The notes: generated by a model not told the origin, from the letters alone. A stretch of DNA of 64,000 nt from Maritalea mediterranea (GCF_021568695.1 NZ_JAKGTI010000002.1:186001-250000); one strand, 5' to 3'. Positions 52,073 to 61,661 are shown, counted from the first letter of the stretch. Numbers and translations are program-made.

Positions 52073-53290
52073 CTATGCCTCGCGCCGTGGGTTGACCAAG
52101 AGCAACGACACCAGCACCAGTACCCCACCGAGGCCAGCTAAAAGAGCCGATAAAAAGAAAGTTGGCGCGCCAAACACGGCAAAAACCAACCCGAACACAG
52201 CAATGAAGGTGGCAAGACTGGCCTGCGACACAACATGCACCATGCTCTGCGCTTCAGCCGCAAAGCTGTCTGCAGTCCAATTGGCAACAAAATTCAACGT
52301 GCCAAGATAGGTGATACCAAAGCTGATGGCGTGCAGCAATTGCAACAGGAAAAAGCCCCACACCGGCAGATCAAACCCCATGCCGACCCAACGCACACAA
52401 GTCACCGCTGCGGCAAAAATCAGCAGATGTCGGGCTGAAAATCGCTTGGCCACCCGGGCAAACACAAAAAAGGTCAGGATTTCGGCCGCCGACCCGATGG
52501 CCCAAAGTGGACCAATGATCGTGGATGGAAGGCCGACCTGGTCCCATAAGATTGAGCCAAAAGCATAAAGCGGCCCATGTGAGGCCACAATAAAGGCCGA
52601 GCCCAATATTGCGAACGCAAACCAAGGTCGAAAGACATGATTGAATTGCTGGGCTTGCAGCGGATGCGGCGGCGGCACATGCTTTCTCTCGCCGGTCTTT
52701 AGGTGTTTATCTTCGGGCGCCTCCGAACGAAATCTCGGCAATTGTAGCGACATCAGCCCGCGCATCAGACAAAAGCTGACGAAAAGCGGCAAAAACAATC
52801 CGACCCCGGACAAATCCAGCATCCAGCCAGAGAAAAGATTGGCGGCCACGTAGCCCCCCGTGCCCCACACCCGGATCATGGCAAAATCAATATTGCGGCG
52901 GCGCGACATCCGCACCGTTGCGGCATCGGTGACGGGTGCCCCCACCATGAAGGGCAGAACCGTCAGGGTCCAGCAAAACAGGATGGCCCAAAACCCATCA
53001 GCGAAAAACAAGGTGGTGGACGCCAAACCTGACAAAACGCTGGCCGCAACAATCACCTGCCGCCAATCGCTGGCTTTGTCGGCGATCCGCCCAACAAAGA
53101 TGTTGATCAACACCATGCACCAAATGGGAACAGAATTGATCAAGCCGACTTGAGAGTCGCTCAACCCCTGTGATTTGAGCCACAGGGGCAGAAACGGCAC
53201 GGCGATGCCGACCGCCAGAAATTTGAAAGCATAAAAGCTGGAAGCGCGCCCTTGATGGGACAAGAGCGCTTCGCGCATAGAAAACAACAT
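52073..53290 (-). CDS. MFS transporter (MFS_1-like)
   Basis: A 405-residue protein with about 12 membrane segments. It has the loop motif GRIADKASDWRQ between helices 2 and 3, and ISFGITYLGTLNFV in the C-terminal half, as in the MFS_1-like/PPP-type group. The ATG at 53290 is preferred over a TTG at 53299. No linked enzyme gene suggests a substrate. Confidence 0.85.
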   Translation of the reverse strand: MLFSMREALLSHQGRASSFYAFKFLAVGIAVPFLPLWLKSQGLSDSQVGLINSVPIWCMVLINIFVGRIADKASDWRQVIVAASVLSGLASTTLFFADGFWAILFCWTLTVLPFMVGAPVTDAATVRMSRRRNIDFAMIRVWGTGGYVAANLFSGWMLDLSGVGLFLPLFVSFCLMRGLMSLQLPRFRSEAPEDKHLKTGERKHVPPPHPLQAQQFNHVFRPWFAFAILGSAFIVASHGPLYAFGSILWDQVGLPSTIIGPLWAIGSAAEILTFFVFARVAKRFSARHLLIFAAAVTCVRWVGMGFDLPVWGFFLLQLLHAISFGITYLGTLNFVANWTADSFAAEAQSMVHVVSQASLATFIAVFGLVFAVFGAPTFFLSALLAGLGGVLVLVSLLLVNPRREA

Positions 53291-53390
53291 GAGGGACAAC
53301 CTTTAAACACGACCCGCCAAGGTTGCGCTGATTTGTCCCGACTGACAAGTCCAAAGGATTGAATTTGGTCTCAGCTTAAATCTAGGCCGA

Positions 53391-54416
53391 TCAGGCGGCT
53401 TTTTCCTGACCGTCAAACGCAGGCACCAAATAGCGCCTAAACAGCTCTGCACAGCTCGCCCAGCTATATTTAAGCGCATGCGCGCGGGCATTGGCCCGGT
53501 CCAATTTCAGCGCATATTGAACAGCAAGCGCCAAGTTCTCATCCATCACACCGGCGTTGGGATCCGTCAGTACATCGATTGGCCCCATCACCGGATAGGC
53601 CGCAACGGGCACGCCGCAAGCCATCGCTTCCAGCATCACATTGCCAAAAGTGTCGGTTTTGGAAGGAAACACAAAGACATCAGCGCTTTGATAATGCGCG
53701 GTCAATTCCGCACCCTGTTTGCGCCCGACAAAATGGGCATGAGGGTATTTTGCCTCCAACTCGGCGCGCTGCGGCCCGTCGCCGACCACAATTTTGGTGC
53801 CCGGTACATCCAACTTTAAAAAGGCTTCGACATTTTTTTCCACCGCCACACGCCCCACACACACCAGATGAGGGCCCGGCAAATCTTGATAGACCGATTT
53901 TGGCCCCGGCGTGAACCGATCCGCGTCAACGCCCCTCGTCCATTCAACAACGTGTTGAAATTCTTTATCTTTCAGATCCTCAACAACGGTGCGCGTAGGC
54001 GCCAATGTGTGGGCTGCCGCATCGTGAAACCAGCGCAAATAAGCGTATGACCATTCACAAGGCACCGGCAATCGTGCGGCCACATATTCGGGAAAACGTG
54101 TGTGATAGCTGGTGGTGAAGGCCAAATGATGGGTCGTGCAATAATGGCGGGCCAAGAGCCCAAGAGGACCTTCTGTCGCAATATGAATATTGTGTGGGGC
54201 AAACCCTTCTATAATCTCGCCAATTTCGCCCAACGAGGCCAGCGACAAGCGTATTTCCGGATAGGTGGGCATGGGCATGGTCCAAAACCGTTCCGGGGTG
54301 AGGTACTCCACCTCATAACCGATTGTCCGAAGCTCCTGCCCCACCTTGTCCAAACAGCGTACAACGCCGTTAACTTGCGGGTGCCAGGCATCGGTGACAA
54401 TCAGCAGGCGTGTCAT
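53391..54416 (-). CDS. GT-B glycosyltransferase (family 4-like)
   Basis: A 341-residue enzyme. The N-terminal acceptor domain opens TRLLIVTDAWHPQVNGVVR. The donor domain has CVGRVAVEKNVEAFLKLD and FPSKTDTFGNVMLEAMACG, the GT4 E-x7-E region. It resembles PimB/diacylglycerol mannosyl- or glucosyltransferases, so an envelope glycolipid is a reasonable product. Its start overlaps the upstream phosphatase gene by 4 bp; the pair is common in Hyphomicrobiales. Confidence 0.88.
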   Translation of the reverse strand: MTRLLIVTDAWHPQVNGVVRCLDKVGQELRTIGYEVEYLTPERFWTMPMPTYPEIRLSLASLGEIGEIIEGFAPHNIHIATEGPLGLLARHYCTTHHLAFTTSYHTRFPEYVAARLPVPCEWSYAYLRWFHDAAAHTLAPTRTVVEDLKDKEFQHVVEWTRGVDADRFTPGPKSVYQDLPGPHLVCVGRVAVEKNVEAFLKLDVPGTKIVVGDGPQRAELEAKYPHAHFVGRKQGAELTAHYQSADVFVFPSKTDTFGNVMLEAMACGVPVAAYPVMGPIDVLTDPNAGVMDENLALAVQYALKLDRANARAHALKYSWASCAELFRRYLVPAFDGQEKAA

Positions 54417-55216
54417 GCTGCTTCACGCGCCTTTTTTCGGCGCCCCTCACGGTTAGGTGTGGTCGCCATATCGGTCCAGCGGATCAACTCAAATTCCCCG
54501 TCATGATTTTCAACAATCGCGGTGCAGCTTTCCACCCAATCGCCGGTGTTTATATAACGGGTACCGTAGGTATCGTGCATGTCCGCATGGTGAATATGAC
54601 CACAGATAACCCCATCCACACCGGTTTCCTTGGCCTCATGAGCCAAAGCTTCTTCGTAACGGCCGATAAAACTGACCGCGTTTTTGACCTTGTGCTTGGC
54701 CCACGCGGAAAGCGACCAATAGTTCAGTCCTAACTTCCGGCGCACCCAATTGACCAATATATTAACGCGCAATGCCGTGTTGTAAGCCCAGTCGCCCACA
54801 TGAGCCAGCCATTTGGCGTGGCGCACCACGACATCAAACTGATCTCCGTGAATAACAAGATATTGCTTGCCGTCAGCGCCATGGTGGATCACGCGATCAA
54901 CGATCTCTATATCGCCAAAATGAGTACCCAGATAATCACGTAAAAACTCATCATGATTGCCCGGCAAATAAACAATGCGGGCACCTTTGCGCGCTTTGCG
55001 CAATAGCTTTTGCGCCAAAATGTTGTAAGTGGTGGGCCAATACCAAGACTTCTGCAATCGCCAGCCATCAATAATGTCGCCGACAAGATAAATGGTCTCT
55101 GCATCATGCACGCGCAAGAAATTTATTAATTGCTCCACCCGAATATTCCGCATGCCCAAATGGACATCAGAAATAAACAAGGCCTTCACATGCCGGGTTT
55201 CTTCATTTTGCATCAT
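54413..55216 (-). CDS. LpxH-like metallophosphatase
   Basis: A 267-residue calcineurin-type phosphoesterase. The metal ligands lie in FISDVHLG, LVGDIIDGW, PGNHDEFL, VIHGDQFD and CGHIHHAD. This is the full set for UDP-2,3-diacylglucosamine hydrolase-like enzymes. Alphaproteobacteria usually use LpxI for that lipid A step, so the substrate may be another pyrophosphate or lipid headgroup. Possible starts are 55231 (GTG), 55216 and 55213. Translationally coupled to the glycosyltransferase. Confidence 0.88.
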   Translation of the reverse strand: MMQNEETRHVKALFISDVHLGMRNIRVEQLINFLRVHDAETIYLVGDIIDGWRLQKSWYWPTTYNILAQKLLRKARKGARIVYLPGNHDEFLRDYLGTHFGDIEIVDRVIHHGADGKQYLVIHGDQFDVVVRHAKWLAHVGDWAYNTALRVNILVNWVRRKLGLNYWSLSAWAKHKVKNAVSFIGRYEEALAHEAKETGVDGVICGHIHHADMHDTYGTRYINTGDWVESCTAIVENHDGEFELIRWTDMATTPNREGRRKKAREAA

Positions 55217-55322
55217 CGTTCTTACGCTCACCCTCCATTCGCGCCAGATTATTTAACTCGATTCCGGCGTCATTTTTGTGACAGCATAACGCGATGAACC
55301 GCCCGGCGCAAAATTTGCACGC

Positions 55323-56408
55323 CTATAGTCTTGCCTTCAGGCCCACAATGCGCCTGTAGCTGCGCTCAATCATTTGCGCGAATGCCGGGTCACGCTCGGC
55401 TTCACTCACCAATAGATTGATAATCTTGTCTGGCAATTCAAGGCTGGGCTCGCGCGTATTGGAAAAAAGCAGAATATCATTGCCCGCTCGCACGGCGGCC
55501 AACACCGCTTCCTTGAAGCCATAATGCTCGGTGATTGCACCCATTTCTAAATCATCGGAGACCACCACCCCGTCAAAGCCCAGCCCTTGCCGCAACACCC
55601 CGTCAATCGCCACCGACGAAAGACTAGCCGGATAATCATTCTGCGCCGCTTCAGCAAAACTTTTATGATAGAGATGCCCCACCATCACCAATTGGGCCAG
55701 ATTCTGACCAATCAATTTCTGATAGGGCTCGTATTCGGTATCGCGCCAAGTTGTGGAAATATCCGCAAAGCCCAAATGGCTGTCGGCCTGGCTGGAGCCA
55801 TGGCCCGGAAAGTGTTTTAGCGCCGTGAGAACCCCTGCTGCCTTATGCCCGCGCACAAAGGCTGCCGCATAATCGGCAACCACCTCTGGATCAGCGGAAA
55901 AAGAGCGGCCAAATTTGGCAATGATGGGATTGTTGCGATTGACATTCACATCCACCACAGGGCCAAAATTGATGTTGAATCCCAAACTCGCCAACCGCCG
56001 CGCCAAATCCTCATATAGCGCTTGCGCCGCTTGAAGGCTCAACGACTTGGCAACATCCTCCGCGCTTGCGATCTCCGCAAAACCGACTGATTTGGTCAAT
56101 CGCTCTACTTTGCCACCCTCTTGGTCTATGGCGATCAACAAAGGCAAGTTCGCCGGCGCTGCAGCCTGCCAATCGGCATTCTTTTGCTTAACGGTGCCCA
56201 CGGCGGCCACATTATATTTCAAGTAAAGCACACCGCCAATTTTGCCCTGTTCTGTCAGGCGCTTAATGCCATTGTGCCACTGGCCAGAGGCTTGGTCGCC
56301 CTGAAAACCAATCATCACCATTTGGCCGGCCATATCGCGCAAAGATTGCGCATGGGCAGGCAAGCTGAAACTGGCCAGCATGATCGAAAAAATTAGGAAA
56401 AGTCTCAT
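55323..56408 (-). CDS. Secreted glycoside hydrolase family 3 protein
   Basis: A 361-residue protein with a signal peptide (about residues 1-20, ending AHAQ). The GH3 domain has LIAIDQEGGKVERL, LKHFPGHGSSQADSH (the His/Asp-containing loop of NagZ-type enzymes) and VVSDDLEMGAI, which holds the nucleophile Asp. NagZ normally works in the cytoplasm on muropeptides; the signal peptide puts this one in the periplasm, so its substrate may differ. Single gene. Confidence 0.9.
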   Translation of the reverse strand: MRLFLIFSIMLASFSLPAHAQSLRDMAGQMVMIGFQGDQASGQWHNGIKRLTEQGKIGGVLYLKYNVAAVGTVKQKNADWQAAAPANLPLLIAIDQEGGKVERLTKSVGFAEIASAEDVAKSLSLQAAQALYEDLARRLASLGFNINFGPVVDVNVNRNNPIIAKFGRSFSADPEVVADYAAAFVRGHKAAGVLTALKHFPGHGSSQADSHLGFADISTTWRDTEYEPYQKLIGQNLAQLVMVGHLYHKSFAEAAQNDYPASLSSVAIDGVLRQGLGFDGVVVSDDLEMGAITEHYGFKEAVLAAVRAGNDILLFSNTREPSLELPDKIINLLVSEAERDPAFAQMIERSYRRIVGLKARL

Positions 56409-56467
56409 CTACACCGCTCTGAGAATCAAAAAAATCTTTATGCAAAAGGAATATGCCGGAATTGCGA

Positions 56468-59263
56468 TTACACCGCATCTTTTTCCGCAACTGCGTTGTA
56501 GTTTTCCAACAAGGTGCAGAACTCCTCGCGGTCCAGCGGTTTGCCAAACAAATAGCCCTGGCCGATGTGGCACCCTGCCCGATGCAGAAGGCGGGCTTGT
56601 TCCTCAGTTTCGATACCTTCAGCAACAATTTTCTTGTCCATATGCTTGGACAGCGACACCACCGCGTTGATGATCGCCATAGATTGCTTGTCCTCCGGCA
56701 GATGACGGACAAATGCCTTATCGATCTTGATTTTGTTGACTGGCAGTTTGCTCAGATAACTCAATGACGAATAGCCGGTCCCAAAATCATCCAATGCAAT
56801 ACCAACCCCGCGCTCGATGATGCTATCCAGGATTCCAATGGTCTTATCTTGTTTGGACACGAAAACGCTTTCCGTGATTTCAATGTCCAGCCGTGAAGGG
56901 GCCAAACCAGATTCTTTTAGCGCGTAATCGATATCAGCCAACACGTCGCCATACTCAAACTGAACAGCCGACACATTTACCGCTATTCGTCCCGTTGTGG
57001 CCGATTTAGCCGCATCGATGCACGACTGCAACAAAACCCAACGGCCAATTTCAATAATCATACCACTGTTTTCTGCCACAGAAATAAACCGATCCGGCCG
57101 CACAAAGCCCAAATCCGGATGGCGCCAGCGCACAAGGGATTCTGCGCCGATAATCTTGTTACTGGCGAGGTCGACTTGCGGTTGATATTGGACGAAAAGC
57201 TGTTTGTTGACCACTGCATCCAATAGCGCGACCTCAATCGCCTGCCGGTCACGCACCCGCGCGCTCAACTCACTGCGATAGGCAAAGAAGCTGTTGCCGG
57301 GCATCGACTTGGCTTCTGAGTGCGCCATATCTGCATGGGTCAGCAGGTTCTCCGCTTCGTGTCCGGAATTTTCTGTGTCGGTCATGCCCAGACTGGCCCC
57401 GATCAGTGCGCGGTGCGCACCTATGGTATAGGGAGCCACAATCGCAACCAGTACACTGTTTGCGAAAGGCGCAATCTCCTCTTCAGTTAGCAGTTGCGGA
57501 TAGACGGCCGCAAACCGATCCCCCCCCAGTCGTGTCACGCTATAGAGTCCCAAGTTGCTTAACCGCTTTGCGACCTGCTTTAGCAATTGATCACCGATAC
57601 CTATGCCCAACGTATCATTGATGTTTTTAAAGCGGTCCAAGTCCAACAGCAGTAAGGTCATGTGCCGCGGCTTGTCTGATCTTGGACGACAATATTGATC
57701 AAGCTCGGAAACCAGTTTTTGCCTGGTAAAAGCCCCGGTCAAACCGTCATAATTGGCCAGATAGGACAAGCGATTTTCGTGGTTCAACCGCTCAGTCACA
57801 TCTCGGAACGTAAGGCACGCCACCTGCTCAACTATGCCATGCCCCCGATCAATGCGGGAAACCGTAATAGAATATTCTAGGGCGACTGGCTTACCCACAT
57901 AGCCTTTGTCTGCGTGAATACCTTGCTCGAACACATGCAAATTGGAGACCTTGGAAGGAATCCCCTCCACCACTTTCCCGCGCAAGAGCCTTACAGCCTC
58001 TTTATATAGGACGCCGGGCAGGACCTGTGCATTCTTTCCAGCCAAGCTTTGGCCCGCCTGCAACAACTCTTGTGCGGGTACGCTGGCCAACAAAATCTTC
58101 TCCCGACCATCAATGATAATCACACCATCAAAATTGTCTTCGACAACACGGTCAAGTATGGCCTGCATGCGTACATTCTCGATGCTTGCCGTTTCCAAAG
58201 CCGTTCGCCGGGTCTGTAATTCATTGAACATAAAAAACAGAATATAACCGACCATTACACCGTGCGCAGCGGTGGTGTTGAACAAAACATTGGCCTCTGA
58301 CTGCGCGAAAAATGCAACGCTTTCTACCAACAAAATGCTGGAGCCATAGACAAAGAGCATTCCCGGCACGGGAATAGGCCTTCCCCGTACAACAAAGAAC
58401 AGAATGAAGCCAAAGATGACCAGGATTGTGGGCAAGCCTCCCATTGGGTATATGCGATTGCCAGTCAACCGACTCTCCGCAGCCAAAGTCAAAAGCGCAA
58501 CTCCGGGGATGTGTCCGTATTTGGGAACCAACACTACATCGCCAAGTTCGACCGCCGTCGCTCCGACCAAAACAGACTTGCCTTCTAGACGTTCCGGCGC
58601 CACCCGACGCTGGATTAAGTCAATCGCGGGAATGATATCGATCTGCGACAAATCAAGCCCATAGTTGACGATAATAGAGGGTTCAATTTCCGGCTCCATG
58701 AACTGGGTAATTGCCAAGGGCAGACTCTTCAAATTCTGATTGGCCACGCGCGCCCCGCTATCTATACGACGGATCTTACCATCTTCGCCTGGTCTAACAT
58801 TTACAACTACCGGTTCGCCGTGTTCACGGAATTGTGCCAATGGCAATGCCGGCGCCAATGTCGTGCTGCCGTCGCGTTGCCGCACCAATTGATTAAAACT
58901 TGCCAAGTAAGTAAATCCACCTGCCCGCTCCAGTGCGCCAGCCAACAGCTGATCGTCAACTGCATTGGAAGGTTGAGATAGATCAATATCCAACGCTATC
59001 TCATCAACATTGTAGTTGAGCATCTCATCGATCAATTTCGCATGAACCCGTCGAGGCCAAGGCCATTGACCGACTTCTTTGATGCTTTGCGGATCAATCG
59101 CTACAATCACAAACTTTTCAGATACCGCTTGATCGATAGATCGGTAGCGTAAATCGCGCAAAAAATGGTCGATCGGTCGGTAAATGCCTGTGATGTCAAC
59201 AAGCAGCGCCAGAATAGTCACCATGACCAACGCAATAATCTTTTTAATCTGCAGTTGTGTCAT
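56468..59263 (-). CDS. CHASE2-PAS-GGDEF-EAL cyclic-di-GMP protein
   Basis: A 931-residue membrane sensor. Order: N-terminal membrane helix, periplasmic CHASE2 domain (about residues 30-290), two to three membrane helices (about 290-365), PAS (about 375-480), GGDEF-type domain (about 510-660) and EAL domain (about 670-920). The cyclase motif reads GGDRF, so synthesis is probably lost. The EAL set is nearly complete (AESLVRW, EITESVF, LDDFGTGYSS, KIDKAFV, AEGIETEEQ), which indicates phosphodiesterase activity. The ATG at 59263 follows GGAGCGAC. It lies downstream of two FecR-domain genes that are typical partners of CHASE2 sensors. Confidence 0.92.
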   Translation of the reverse strand: MTQLQIKKIIALVMVTILALLVDITGIYRPIDHFLRDLRYRSIDQAVSEKFVIVAIDPQSIKEVGQWPWPRRVHAKLIDEMLNYNVDEIALDIDLSQPSNAVDDQLLAGALERAGGFTYLASFNQLVRQRDGSTTLAPALPLAQFREHGEPVVVNVRPGEDGKIRRIDSGARVANQNLKSLPLAITQFMEPEIEPSIIVNYGLDLSQIDIIPAIDLIQRRVAPERLEGKSVLVGATAVELGDVVLVPKYGHIPGVALLTLAAESRLTGNRIYPMGGLPTILVIFGFILFFVVRGRPIPVPGMLFVYGSSILLVESVAFFAQSEANVLFNTTAAHGVMVGYILFFMFNELQTRRTALETASIENVRMQAILDRVVEDNFDGVIIIDGREKILLASVPAQELLQAGQSLAGKNAQVLPGVLYKEAVRLLRGKVVEGIPSKVSNLHVFEQGIHADKGYVGKPVALEYSITVSRIDRGHGIVEQVACLTFRDVTERLNHENRLSYLANYDGLTGAFTRQKLVSELDQYCRPRSDKPRHMTLLLLDLDRFKNINDTLGIGIGDQLLKQVAKRLSNLGLYSVTRLGGDRFAAVYPQLLTEEEIAPFANSVLVAIVAPYTIGAHRALIGASLGMTDTENSGHEAENLLTHADMAHSEAKSMPGNSFFAYRSELSARVRDRQAIEVALLDAVVNKQLFVQYQPQVDLASNKIIGAESLVRWRHPDLGFVRPDRFISVAENSGMIIEIGRWVLLQSCIDAAKSATTGRIAVNVSAVQFEYGDVLADIDYALKESGLAPSRLDIEITESVFVSKQDKTIGILDSIIERGVGIALDDFGTGYSSLSYLSKLPVNKIKIDKAFVRHLPEDKQSMAIINAVVSLSKHMDKKIVAEGIETEEQARLLHRAGCHIGQGYLFGKPLDREEFCTLLENYNAVAEKDAV

Positions 59264-59368
59264 GTCGCTCCGCACCAAATTAATAGCTAACGACACCACA
59301 ATGTCGCTACAATTCGCTAGATGCATGAAAACATGAATTGGTTGCTATTCAATTTACATAAAATAAAA

Positions 59369-59393
59369 GGGCCGCCTAAACAAAAAGCGACCC
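59369..59393 (-). terminator. Terminator after the FecR gene pair
   Basis: Minus strand GGGTCGC/GCGGCCC (one mismatch) followed by TTTTATTTTATG. It separates the FecR genes from the CHASE2 gene, so these may be separate transcripts. Confidence 0.65.
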
Positions 59394-59446
59394 AATACTA
59401 AAAAGGAAGACTTAGCAATCTCGATTTGAGCGCCGCATAGCGGCTA

Positions 59447-59869
59447 TTATTTTTGTTTCCCTTTATTGTTTTCGCCCGCGGTGGCGCTGCCCTTGCCGCC
59501 GCTGGATTTGCCTTTACTATCGGCGGCGGCGCCCTTGTCTCCTGAATCAGTGCTTTTTTCTATGCCGCTCGCGCCAGCATCGCCGCTTTTTTTACCACTA
59601 CTGGCTTCACCAGCTGTGCTGCCTGCTGCTGCGCCGAGTTTACCACCGGCCATTTTGCCGCTATTCCCGCCAATATTGGCATTTTCTGCAGCCTTATTGT
59701 TGCCTCCTGCATAATTTGGCTGCTGCACCAGATCTGATTTAGGTCCCTGCTTGAAATTCGGCCCCAATTTGGCCTTTAGCTCCAAACTATTCGCGGCGAT
59801 CGTTTTGTTCGAAGTCATGCTGACAAAGGGTTCCATAGACCCACGTCCGTTCACCTCAACCATAGCATT
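59447..59869 (-). pseudogene. C-terminal part of FecR paralogue 2, cut off by an in-frame stop
   Basis: Same reading frame as the upstream FecR gene, beginning right after its TAA. The first residues (NAMVEVNGRGSMEPF) align with the intact paralogue (NAVVKVEGRGTVEPY), so this was once one protein. The tail is Gly/Ser/Lys-rich and basic. An internal ATG at 59863 has no convincing ribosome site. It is untranslated, re-initiated or evidence of a sequencing error; the sequence alone cannot tell. Confidence 0.6.
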
Positions 59870-60403
59870 TTAACCGGTTGAACGCGCCGCTTTTTGCCCC
59901 TCTTTAACGTCTACTTTAAGCCCCATCTGAGGATCTTGCACCTCAACACGCCCACGACGAACCTTCACTTCAGTACCCAAGCCAGACTTGTCGGCTTTCA
60001 CCGTGAACTTGGTTCCCTTCACCACGGCTGTAAGTAAAGGGGCCTTCACAGCAAAATGTTGAACATTTTTTTTATCAACATCTACTGTGATTTCGCCAAA
60101 GTCCTGCTCTACTACCGTTTTAAGTTCTCCCCCTCGATCATTAATTCGAATGCGGGTGTCGCCGCCCACCTTGATTGATTCTTTTCCGTGAGTGAAAACA
60201 ACAAGGGCATCTGGCTTGGTTTGGATGGCACAGGAACTGTCTACCGTATAACCCCGGAATATCTGTTGCCATTGTGTCCCGTCAAAAACGAATACCCCTC
60301 CGCGCAACTTGTCTGCCACCCATTCTTCAGCTTGCGTGCTTGTTGTGACAAGCATTCCCAACATAAATGCCGGCAAGAGAAGAGTTTTGATCAGAAAATT
60401 CAT
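59870..60403 (-). CDS. Secreted FecR-domain protein, paralogue 2 (truncated)
   Basis: A 177-residue product with a signal peptide (about 1-25, ending TQAEE) and a FecR domain (about 55-165; KAPLLTAVVKGTKFTVKAD). The first 170 residues closely match the paralogue at 60531-61487. A TAA at 59870-59872 stops it where the paralogue continues for another 140 residues. GAGGTGG lies before the ATG. Periplasmic; probably partner of a CHASE2 sensor (inference). Confidence 0.85.
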   Translation of the reverse strand: MNFLIKTLLLPAFMLGMLVTTSTQAEEWVADKLRGGVFVFDGTQWQQIFRGYTVDSSCAIQTKPDALVVFTHGKESIKVGGDTRIRINDRGGELKTVVEQDFGEITVDVDKKNVQHFAVKAPLLTAVVKGTKFTVKADKSGLGTEVKVRRGRVEVQDPQMGLKVDVKEGQKAARSTG

Positions 60404-60530
60404 TTATAAGCCACCTCGATAAATGCAGTTTTCCTGCCATTCACGTCTGTTGGCGATAAAACGCCAGTCTTCCTCAAAACGGCCCAAAATCAACTGGAGC
60501 AAACCACTTCCCTTGTTGATCCATCACGGT

Positions 60531-61487
60531 TTAGAGATCCAAATCAATTAAACCGTCGTCGTCTTCTTCGTCGTCTTCCTCGTCGTCTTCTTCGTCGTCT
60601 TCTTCGTCGTCTTCCTCGAGCAATGAACCGACTTCTTCGACGATATCATCCACTAGATTTCCGTCGTCAGCCTCTTCGGTCGGCTGATTTTGACTGCTGT
60701 CAGTTCCTGTCGTACCGGTGCCGCTCGAGCCAGTGCCAGTCGCACCAGCCAGCTCTTCCTCAACCTGAGCAGGATTGGTATTAGTTCCTGTTAGGGAGGT
60801 GTTTGTTCCATTCTCGCCTAGTTGCACCGCATTGGGTTGCACCAAACCTAATTCAACCTGCAACTGCGTTTGATCTTGGGCTACAACTTGATTTGTCTGC
60901 ATATCGAGATAAGGCTCAACCGTGCCGCGTCCTTCAACTTTAACAACAGCATTGGTGCCCACGCTTCGTTGAGCTTTCTGGCCTGGCTTCACATTGACCT
61001 TAACTTTACGTTCTTGGTCTTGCACCTCAACCAGACCGCGCTGCACCCTAATTTCGGACAAACGGCCCTTCTTTTCAGCGCGAACTGTGAATTTGGTCCC
61101 CTTTACCACAGCGGTGAGCAAAGGTGCCTTCACTGCAAAGTGCTGAACATTTTTCTTGTTCACGTCGACGGTTATTTCACCGAAATCATGTTCCACGACG
61201 GTGTCCAATTGCCCGACGCGATCTTTGATGCGAATGCGAGTATCGCCGCGCACATCGATAGACTCCCTTCCCCGAGTGAAAACCACTCGTGACTTAGGTG
61301 CCGTCTGTATTGCCCGTGAACTATCTACCTTGTGGCCACGATAAATCTGTTGCCAAGCAACGCCGTCAAATACGAAAACCGCACCGCGTAATTTACTGGC
61401 AACCCACATTTCCGCAAATGCAGTTTGTGTAGATATACTAAGAATAAAAATCGTCAAAAGAATGGAATTTTTAACGAATTTGGCCAT
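60531..61487 (-). CDS. Secreted FecR-domain protein, paralogue 1, with acidic tail
   Basis: A 318-residue protein with a signal peptide (about 1-25, ending AFAE). A conserved WVASKLRGAVFVFDGVAWQQ segment and a FecR domain (about 60-165) follow. Then come a linker with Gln/Asn/Thr, a TGTGSSGTGTTGTD stretch and a strongly acidic tail of EEDD units. GAGGGGG lies before the ATG. First gene of the cluster with paralogue 2 and the CHASE2-EAL gene. Likely a periplasmic or surface protein that reports to the CHASE2 sensor; this is inference from the usual FecR-CHASE2 pairing. Confidence 0.88.
   Translation of the reverse strand: MAKFVKNSILLTIFILSISTQTAFAEMWVASKLRGAVFVFDGVAWQQIYRGHKVDSSRAIQTAPKSRVVFTRGRESIDVRGDTRIRIKDRVGQLDTVVEHDFGEITVDVNKKNVQHFAVKAPLLTAVVKGTKFTVRAEKKGRLSEIRVQRGLVEVQDQERKVKVNVKPGQKAQRSVGTNAVVKVEGRGTVEPYLDMQTNQVVAQDQTQLQVELGLVQPNAVQLGENGTNTSLTGTNTNPAQVEEELAGATGTGSSGTGTTGTDSSQNQPTEEADDGNLVDDIVEEVGSLLEEDDEEDDEEDDEEDDEEDDDGLIDLDL
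60555..60617 (-). repeat. 12-bp tandem repeat coding for the acidic tail
   Basis: About five units of TCGTCGTCTTCT and variants, inside the 3' end of FecR paralogue 1, coding for (Glu-Glu-Asp-Asp)n. The unit is a multiple of three, so copy-number slippage would change tail length without a frameshift. Confidence 0.8.
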
Positions 61488-61604
61488 TTGAGCCCCCTCT
61501 TAATCCTTGGGCCCACTATAGAAAACAGCCTGCAAATAAGGTGTTAACTGATTTTTTTGATACAAAATATGGTTAATTAAAGCTAATAAAAAAGCCAAAA
61601 CAAA

Positions 61605-61638
61605 CGCGCGCCGCGCGGCTTCCACCGCACGGCGCGCC
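61605..61638 (-). terminator. Terminator of acs
   Basis: CGCGCGCCGCGCGG (61605-61618) pairs with CCGCACGGCGCGCC (61625-61638), a long GC stem. On the minus strand it is followed by TTTGTTTTGG and further T runs. Confidence 0.85.
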
Positions 61639-61661
61639 AAAAACATGAACGATTACAAAGC

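Noticed and set aside
59870-59872. Recoding of the in-frame TAA as an amino acid
   Set aside because: UAA is not used for selenocysteine or pyrrolysine and no recoding element is visible; a mutation or error is simpler.
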